NCBI GenBank assembly: GCA_947171615.1
Contig: CAMVYG010000162.1
Location: forward strand, 1-5,178
Reading direction: 5' to 3'
Origin: an uncultured Clostridia bacterium
GTDB taxonomy: Bacteria > Bacillota > Clostridia > Oscillospirales > Acutalibacteraceae
Length of the DNA: 5,178 bases
Shown here: one piece after another, positions 1-3,627 of the stretch
Numbering within the stretch: the stretch's first letter is position 1
Layout of the letters: the number at the start of each line of letters is the position of its first letter
The notes under the pieces: generated by a model
Told to the model about the DNA's origin: nothing
What the model saw: the letters and a program-made list of their open reading frames with translations, nothing else
The model's database searches: none
Program-made: the position numbers and the translations under genes

Positions 1-90
1 GTATTAGGCGTACTTCCCGTGATCGTAATCTACCCCTTCATCCAGAATAACTTTATCAAAGGTATTACCTTGGGAGGGGTAAAAGGCTGA
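1..90 (+). CDS. Carbohydrate ABC transporter permease, C-terminal end (partial)
   Basis: This open frame enters from the left edge and stops at TGA 88-90, giving 29 residues. The tail reads a hydrophobic stretch (VLGVLPVIVIYPF) followed by IQNNFIKGITLGGVKG. The pattern YPF-[LI]Q-x-x-F-[IV]KG-x-x-[LI]G-x-VKG at the extreme C terminus is the usual ending of the MalG-like inner-membrane permeases of the LplC/YtcP type (CUT1 sugar or oligosaccharide importers). In that family the last transmembrane helix is followed by this short cytoplasmic end. The partner permease and the solute-binding protein, usually in the same operon, would lie to the left of the window. The substrate cannot be told from this fragment. 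The call rests on the C-terminal motif only. Confidence 0.75.
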   Translation, partial: VLGVLPVIVIYPFIQNNFIKGITLGGVKG

Positions 91-303
91 AAACTAATAC
101 ATGAAAAGCTGGTTTTTCCAAGTAAGATAGCCTGGTTGTTATCTTTTGGAACGACTGAGATTATCCTTTCACCACCGACCTTTTCTGTACACTTCTTTAT
201 CCACTTCAAAACCGCATGCTGGGTATCGCCGCCGAAACGTACTCGGTGGGTGAAATAGCAAGAAGGGCGGCAGCGAAGCTGCTTCAAGTCCTTCTGCCCC
301 TGC
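91..303. other. Intergenic region without a convincing gene
   Basis: Open frames of 72-91 codons exist on the minus strand here, but they lack a good ribosome binding site, overlap the permease end or the terminator hairpin, and have unlike-protein composition, so I do not call them. One local fold is visible: AGAAGG (261-266) pairs with CCTTCT (290-295) around an inner GCAGC/GCTGC stem (270-274 with 278-282, loop GAA). I recognise no RNA family. It may be 3' untranslated sequence of the permease operon or decayed sequence. Confidence 0.4.
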
Positions 304-344
304 AAAAAAGCCCAGAGATGAACTTTGGTTCATCTCTGGGCTTT
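304..344 (-). terminator. Intrinsic terminator after the XRE regulator
   Basis: There is a perfect 17-bp inverted repeat, 307-323 against 328-344, with the 4-base loop TTTG. Read on the minus strand the stem is followed by six T residues (309-304), the classical Rho-independent layout. It lies about 70 bases downstream of the regulator stop codon. On the plus strand the hairpin is followed only by TTTCC, so termination of the leftward permease operon here is possible but should be weaker. It may serve both convergent transcripts. Confidence 0.85.
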
Positions 345-414
345 CCTGTGGGTAAAATAATTTCAGGGTGCGAGGGGTGAGCGTCACAGCATCAATCGGG
401 TGTTAAAAAACAGT

Positions 415-1089
415 TTACTTCACACTTCCGCCATGGTAATAGCATTCATAAACTTTTTCACTATGATAGTAGATTTCCTCGTAACCCTGATACCAAGCGT
501 CCACCTTTCCCGTTGTTTTTGATTGATACAGGTATTCTCCCGACTGGTAAAACCGGGGACCTCTGGGATGCTCCAAATCGCAATTGCGCAGTACTTCCTT
601 CAGAAAGTCTCCGCTGAAATTTTTGCCGATTACTCTACCGCAGTAATTCATCGCCCAAATGGGCGTTTTCTGTTTCCAAATTACTTCCTCACCGGAAAAT
701 TGTTCTCCTCCCACGAAGGTGTCAATGTACAGATATTCGCCTCTTTCGTAGCAGAAATCAATAGAAGTGGGCCGGGATGATACAGATTGAGGTCCGTGCC
801 CCGCATAGGTGTTTCGGGCCGCTTCCGACCGAAAAGCCATGATTTCCTGCCAGTTGTCTGCTCCATCAGCGGTCAATATGCTTTTTTCGCAATCCTCATC
901 TTTTACGAGATAGTCAACCGAAACATGAAAAAGATTGCTTAATGAAATCAAATTAGAAATGTCTGGGTATACCTGCCCGCTTTCCCATTTCGCAATGGCC
1001 TGGCGGCTGACTTGCAATTTGTCTGCAAGCTCTTCCTGGGTGTGGCCCTTGTTCTTCCGAATGACCTGCAATTTTTCCGAAAAATTCAT
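415..1089 (-). CDS. XRE-family HTH transcriptional regulator with C-terminal DUF5680 domain
   Basis: This is a 224-residue, presumably cytoplasmic, DNA-binding regulator. Residues 6-61 form a Cro/CI-type helix-turn-helix, with TQEELADKLQ (17-26) as the scaffold helix and VSRQAIAKWESG (27-38) as the recognition region, followed by the usual PDISNLISLSNLF and DYLV ending. Residues from about 80 to 224 match the DUF5680 type: an RPTS turn (106-109), Y-x-D-T-x-x-GGE-x-FSGEE-x-x-W (121-138), MNY-x-GRV (147-153) and the ending QGYEEIYYH-x-EKVYECYYHGG. This half is rich in Tyr, Trp and Gly and may be a sensor or effector-binding fold, but its ligand is unknown. The start is supported by AGGAGG (1103-1098) 8 bases before ATG. 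The gene follows the M42 peptidase by 216 bases on the same strand and ends at a strong terminator. Targets cannot be predicted; autoregulation would be typical. The family call is firm, the biological role unknown. Confidence 0.93.
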   Translation of the reverse strand: MNFSEKLQVIRKNKGHTQEELADKLQVSRQAIAKWESGQVYPDISNLISLSNLFHVSVDYLVKDEDCEKSILTADGADNWQEIMAFRSEAARNTYAGHGPQSVSSRPTSIDFCYERGEYLYIDTFVGGEQFSGEEVIWKQKTPIWAMNYCGRVIGKNFSGDFLKEVLRNCDLEHPRGPRFYQSGEYLYQSKTTGKVDAWYQGYEEIYYHSEKVYECYYHGGSVK

Positions 1090-1097
1090 TTGCCGTT

Positions 1098-1125
1098 CCT
1101 CCTGTGGTTCGTTGTAGTCACAGGA
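1098..1125 (-). promoter_or_regulatory. Ribosome binding site of the XRE regulator inside a 7-bp inverted repeat
   Basis: The Shine-Dalgarno AGGAGG (1103-1098) sits 8 bases before the start codon. A perfect inverted repeat, TCCTGTG/CACAGGA (arms 1100-1106 and 1119-1125, 12 bases between), overlaps the first four bases of this site. In the mRNA it could form a stem that partly masks the Shine-Dalgarno. In DNA it is a dyad about 19 bp centre to centre, compatible with an autorepressor operator. The repeat is seen; the role is inferred. Confidence 0.5.
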
Positions 1126-1305
1126 TACCGCACTTTTGTGGAAAAGAACATATACCGCAAGTTGCGTTTTTGCTAAAGATCATTGCGCCGGTGCGGCTCC
1201 TACAAATTGAAGTCATTCTTCATACCGCTGAGTTTTACCGTGTTTTTGCTGTAATGCGGCTTGGTGATTTGAGCGAATATTTTTGATTTGACGACGTTTT
1301 TTCAG
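1126..1305. other. Spacer between the M42 peptidase and the regulator
   Basis: I see no gene here and no clear terminator after the peptidase, so read-through into the regulator is possible. The regulator's own promoter is not clear. The best minus-strand candidate is TTTAGC (about 1180-1175), 17 bases, then TATATG (about 1157-1152), which is a weak match. The 7-mer GCGGTAT occurs on the minus strand at 1131-1125, 1158-1152 and 1228-1222. Confidence 0.35.
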
Positions 1306-2358
1306 TCAGTCAATGGGACAGAAGCTGAAACCCTGCTCCAACTCCTTGGAAAGGCGAAGCAGGAATTGGGCGATCAGCTCGATGCAGTCTTGCAGATCCT
1401 TCCAGCTTCCCACCTCTACGGAGCTGTGCATGTAGCGCAGGGGAATGGAAACCAGCGCCATGGGTACACCCTCACAGGTCAGGTTTACAGCGTCACCATC
1501 GGTTCCGGTACGGGCGGTGGCAATCTCCCACTGCACAGAAATTCCGGTTTCCTCTGCCGTCTTTTTCAAGAGGCTGTTCATCTTCTTATTGACCGCCGAG
1601 CCCATGCAGAGTACCGGGCCGCTTCCCAATTTTACCTCGCCGGTAGAGAACGGGTCAGTACCGGGGGCGTCGCTGGCCCAAGTAACATCCACCGCCAGGG
1701 CGCAGGTGGGTTTGATCCGGGAGGAGGCATAGTAAGCGCCCCGCTTGGTGGTTTCCTCTCCTACGGTGGTGGCGGCATAAATTCCGGCGGAAGCGCCCAG
1801 CTCTGCCGCCCGCCTGGCTGCCTCCAATACAACAAAAGCCCCGGTGCGGTTATCCAGCGCCCGGCAGGAGAAGCAGTCATTCAAAAGCTCTTTGACCTGC
1901 GCGTCCGCACATATGGGGTCACCCACGGAAACAACCTGTTCCGCTTCCTCTCTGCTGACTGCGCCGATATCCACGATCAGGTCGGAAGTCTCTACCTTTT
2001 CTTTCCCCAGCAGTCCGGAAGAAACGGCCACTACGCCGTTTATGATCTGTTCTCCGTGGCAGATCTGCACCGGGCTTCCCAGATATAGTGCGGGTCTGAC
2101 GCCCCCGGCGTTCGTTACATGAAGCCTGCCCTCGCTGTCTATGTGCGTGATAACAAAACCGATCTCATCAATATGCCCGCACAACAGCACCTTATGCTCT
2201 GCTTGGGGGTTCACCACAGAAACGGCATTTCCGCTGGGGTCAGTCAGCTGTGCTTCCGCAAACGACTTTCCAAAAGCCAGGGCCTTCTTTTGAATTCCTT
2301 CTTCATGCCCACTGACAGAAGGGGTTTCCAGCAGATCTTTTAAAAACTTACGATCCAT
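1306..2358 (-). CDS. M42-family metallopeptidase (deblocking aminopeptidase / FrvX-CelM type)
   Basis: This is a 350-residue cytoplasmic di-metal aminopeptidase of the M42 family, which trims N-terminal residues from peptides and is typically a tetrahedral dodecamer. All expected active-site positions are present: His62 and Asp64 in GHIDEIG, bridging Asp169 in ALDNRTG, catalytic Glu201 with ligand Glu202 in VGEETTKRG, Asp224 in VDVT, and His311 in RYMHS. The GTDGDAVNLTCEGVP segment before the last ligand is also typical. The length fits the family (about 340-360). I chose the ATG at 2358 because MDRKFLKDLLETPSVSGHE is the normal family N terminus and AAGG (2370-2367) lies 8 bases upstream. 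An in-frame ATG at 2454 would add 32 residues unlike the family, with a poorly spaced site. Some members are annotated as endoglucanase M, but peptidase is the established activity; substrate preference is not readable here. It lies 203 bases downstream of ribU on the same strand. Confidence 0.95.
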   Translation of the reverse strand: MDRKFLKDLLETPSVSGHEEGIQKKALAFGKSFAEAQLTDPSGNAVSVVNPQAEHKVLLCGHIDEIGFVITHIDSEGRLHVTNAGGVRPALYLGSPVQICHGEQIINGVVAVSSGLLGKEKVETSDLIVDIGAVSREEAEQVVSVGDPICADAQVKELLNDCFSCRALDNRTGAFVVLEAARRAAELGASAGIYAATTVGEETTKRGAYYASSRIKPTCALAVDVTWASDAPGTDPFSTGEVKLGSGPVLCMGSAVNKKMNSLLKKTAEETGISVQWEIATARTGTDGDAVNLTCEGVPMALVSIPLRYMHSSVEVGSWKDLQDCIELIAQFLLRLSKELEQGFSFCPID

Positions 2359-2371
2359 ATTTGTGACCTTA

Positions 2372-2418
2372 CCATCGGGGGGACAAGAGCATGTATATTT
2401 CCCTTTGTCAACCGATGG
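2372..2418 (-). promoter_or_regulatory. Leader hairpin just before the M42 ribosome binding site
   Basis: In the minus-strand RNA, CCATCGG (2418-2412) pairs with CCGATGG (2378-2372), and after a small internal loop GACAA (2409-2405) pairs with TTGTC (2386-2382). This makes 12 bp in total around an 18-base loop. The stem ends one base before the AAGG site, so folding could affect translation. No T tract follows, so it is not a terminator. Sequences further upstream offer competing pairings. Confidence 0.45.
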
Positions 2419-2561
2419 CAGCTTTTGCCGGCAAAAATTGCCTGCAAAACGCATCCTTTCTTTTCTTTACTGAGCCGATGGCAAAAGCCCCGGAGCTTAT
2501 TGAACGATAGTTTCAGTATACCGCATTTTCCCGAAAAAGCATAGTCTTTTTCTGCAAGTTT
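2419..2561 (-). promoter_or_regulatory. ribU-M42 spacer: candidate promoter and structured leader
   Basis: TATACT (2521-2516, minus strand) is a plausible -10 box for the peptidase, but no good -35 accompanies it. Just upstream, GAAAAAG/CTTTTTC (2533-2539 with 2546-2552) forms an A/T-rich hairpin after the ribU stop. It is too weak in GC to call a terminator with confidence. Closer to the gene is a perfect 14-bp palindrome, TTTTGCCGGCAAAA (2423-2436). GGCAAAAGC (2480-2488) is the exact inverse of GCTTTTGCC (2421-2429), and CCGATGGCA is repeated directly at 2412-2420 and 2475-2483. No known riboswitch is recognised. Confidence 0.35.
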
Positions 2562-3161
2562 TTATGCGATGGTAAGCTTTTTGATTACCGGGGACAGCCG
2601 TTTGTACACCAGGAAGGTCAGAACAACATCACAGGCGCCCTTAAAGAAGGTGAAGGGCACGTTAAACCACAGCAGAGCCTCAAACAGATTTTTAACATTG
2701 GGGTTTATGGCACGGTACATTCCCAGAATGATTTCGGTGCTGAGACCGTAAAACAGAGAGTAGGCAGGATAGCTGATAAAATAGTTGATGGGCAGACTGC
2801 ATACAGCCATCACCGCCGCGCCTACCAGAGAACCGATCACCGCGCCCTTCAGGCTTTTCCGCTTCTTGTAGATCCATCCGGCAGGCAGCACAAAGGTAAC
2901 GCCCATCAGGAAATTGCAGAGTTCTCCCGCTCCGGCAGTCGTGGTAAAAATCACATTTACCGCATTTTTCACAAAGCATACCACTACACCGGAAAGCGGC
3001 CCCATGCTGAATGCCGCGATCAAGGCGGGAAGCTCGGAAAAATCCAGCTTAATGAAGGAGGGGATCAGCGGTATACTGAAGCTCAAAAACATGAGCACCG
3101 TGGCTACGCCGCCCAGAACAGCCGAAACCGCCAATTTCCGTACATTGATTTTCTTTTGCAT
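2562..3161 (-). CDS. ribU: Riboflavin ECF transporter substrate-binding subunit (S component) RibU
   Basis: This 199-residue integral membrane protein is the riboflavin-capturing S component of an energy-coupling factor importer. It works with a shared EcfA-EcfA'-EcfT module encoded elsewhere, since none is in this window. Hydrophobic helices lie at roughly 9-30, 43-58, 59-76, 80-97, 106-126 and 165-188, the six-helix S-component plan. RibU-type signatures include SIPLIPSFIKLDFSELPALIAAF (29-51), FVKN (63-66), GELCNFLMG (79-87), INYF (125-128) and the ending KGACDVVLTFLVYKRLSP. ATG 3161 is chosen because AGGGAG (3176-3171) is 9 bases upstream. The ATG at 3170 directly abuts that site, and the further upstream in-frame start at 3194 is TTG. 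The preceding FMN riboswitch independently supports riboflavin as the substrate. Expression should fall when FMN is abundant. Gene and function are well supported jointly by protein motifs and context. Confidence 0.95.
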   Translation of the reverse strand: MQKKINVRKLAVSAVLGGVATVLMFLSFSIPLIPSFIKLDFSELPALIAAFSMGPLSGVVVCFVKNAVNVIFTTTAGAGELCNFLMGVTFVLPAGWIYKKRKSLKGAVIGSLVGAAVMAVCSLPINYFISYPAYSLFYGLSTEIILGMYRAINPNVKNLFEALLWFNVPFTFFKGACDVVLTFLVYKRLSPVIKKLTIA

Positions 3162-3204
3162 CAAAAACATCTCCCTTTGGAAATTTGTTTGCAAAAGACC
3201 GGGG

Positions 3205-3240
3205 AAAATAAAAAAACCGGAGGCGCATTGTGCGCTCCGG
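3205..3240 (-). terminator. Intrinsic terminator: expression platform of the FMN riboswitch
   Basis: On the minus strand, CCGGAGCGCA (3240-3231) pairs with TGCGCCTCCGG (3227-3217) with one bulged base and the short loop CAA. Seven T residues follow, then A and TTTT (3216-3205). It lies between the aptamer and the ribU start, the standard position for FMN-induced premature termination. The competing antiterminator is not certain by eye. GAGGC directly after aptamer stem P1 can pair with GCCTC upstream of, or within, this terminator. Confidence 0.92.
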
Positions 3241-3298
3241 GATACGAGGCAGGCCTACAAAATCACAGGAAATAAGCGGAATACACCGCACCAGCCTC

Positions 3299-3420
3299 AA
3301 TCTTCTTCCATCCGGACTTTACCGTCGGTACCGGAATCACACCGGTTCAACAGCGGATCACAGATCCGCCGCTCGCAGACTTTACTGCCGGTCAGGAATT
3401 ACACCTTGCCCCGAAGATCA
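3299..3420 (-). ncRNA. FMN riboswitch (RFN element) controlling ribU
   Basis: The minus strand carries the conserved RFN blocks in order. These are P1 5' ATCTTC with GGGGCAAGGTG, AATTCCTGACCGGCAGTAAAG, TCTGCGAGC, a variable hairpin GCGGATC/GATCCGC (3369-3363 with 3359-3353), ACCGGTGTGATTCCGGTACC, GACGGTAAAGTCCGGATGG, and the closing P1 strand GAAGAT. P1 pairs 3418-3413 with 3305-3300. The element binds flavin mononucleotide. With the intrinsic terminator downstream, FMN binding should abort transcription before ribU. All conserved core segments look intact, so it is probably functional. Confidence 0.97.
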
Positions 3421-3432
3421 TTTGCTGGTATT

Positions 3433-3461
3433 ATTCTACTAGGAGACTTTGCTTTTGTCAA
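3433..3461 (-). promoter_or_regulatory. Sigma-A-type promoter for the riboswitch-ribU transcript
   Basis: There is a consensus -35 TTGACA (3461-3456), a 17-base spacer, and -10 TAGAAT (3438-3433) matching TATAAT at 5 of 6 positions. Transcription would start near 3426, a few bases before the FMN aptamer, which is the expected arrangement. The -35 box lies inside a 16-bp palindrome (3453-3468). Confidence 0.85.
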
Positions 3462-3468
3462 GACAAAA
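3453..3468. repeat. Palindrome over the ribU -35 box
   Basis: TTTTGTC (3453-3459) and GACAAAA (3462-3468) are perfect inverted arms around AA. The centre coincides with the TTGACA hexamer of the ribU promoter. Part of the symmetry comes from the -35 itself, so the surplus is modest. It could be a repressor site or chance. Confidence 0.4.
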
Positions 3469-3524
3469 TGCGGCTGAAAAATCAAACTGAACACAGGGGC
3501 ATTTTGATACAGATGAGAGGATTA

Positions 3525-3547
3525 GTGTGAAAAATACTTTTTCACAC
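3525..3547. repeat. Perfect 10-bp inverted repeat in the ribU-nnr divergent region
   Basis: GTGTGAAAAA (3525-3534) and TTTTTCACAC (3538-3547) are exact inverses around TAC. No T tract follows on either strand, so it is not a standard terminator. Its place about 80-100 bases upstream of nnr and about 65 bases behind the ribU -35 suits an operator for a dimeric regulator, but none is identified. Confidence 0.5.
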
Positions 3548-3553
3548 ACCGTT

Positions 3554-3627
3554 TTTGTGCCTTTGCCGCGACAAGCAAAGCGGCAATCGGCTGTGCCGAC
3601 CGGCACAAATTCCGAAAAAAGGAATGG
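3554..3627 (+). promoter_or_regulatory. Hairpin-rich 5' leader of nnr
   Basis: Three tandem inverted repeats precede the start codon: TTGCCGC/GCGGCAA (3563-3569 with 3580-3586), TGTGCC/GGCACA (3592-3597 with 3602-3607) and ATTCC/GGAAT (3609-3613 with 3621-3625). The last one contains most of the only nearby Shine-Dalgarno, AAGGA (3619-3623). TTTGTGCC (3554-3561) is also complementary to GGCACAAA (3602-3609), an alternative long-range pairing. I recognise no known riboswitch class and found no clear promoter for nnr. Confidence 0.4.

Noticed and set aside
30..305. 91-codon minus-strand open frame overlapping the permease end
   Set aside because: It overlaps the antisense of the permease tail, has no convincing ribosome binding site, and starts just past the T tract of the terminator hairpin. 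The overlapping 72-codon minus-strand frame (169-387) even reads through the terminator stem.
1288..2088. 266-codon plus-strand open frame
   Set aside because: It is antisense to the M42 gene, which has a full set of active-site residues. The frame's composition is low-complexity Gly/Arg/Ser and typical of a shadow.
2359..2454. N-terminal extension of the M42 protein from ATG 2454
   Set aside because: The frame is open for 32 extra codons, but the added sequence is unlike the family N terminus, the purine-rich AAAGG abuts the ATG without spacing, and ATG 2358 has AAGG at 8 bases.
2533..2552. GAAAAAG/CTTTTTC hairpin as the ribU terminator
   Set aside because: The stem is almost only A/T pairs and lacks a following T tract on the minus strand, so I do not call it a terminator.
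3068..3080. 13-bp GCGGTATACTGAA identical to the minus strand at 2524-2512
   Set aside because: One copy lies inside ribU coding sequence. A single 13-bp match in a 5-kb window on both strands is compatible with chance.
2914..3477. 187-codon plus-strand open frame
   Set aside because: It runs antisense through ribU, the terminator and the FMN aptamer, all of which are well supported on the minus strand.
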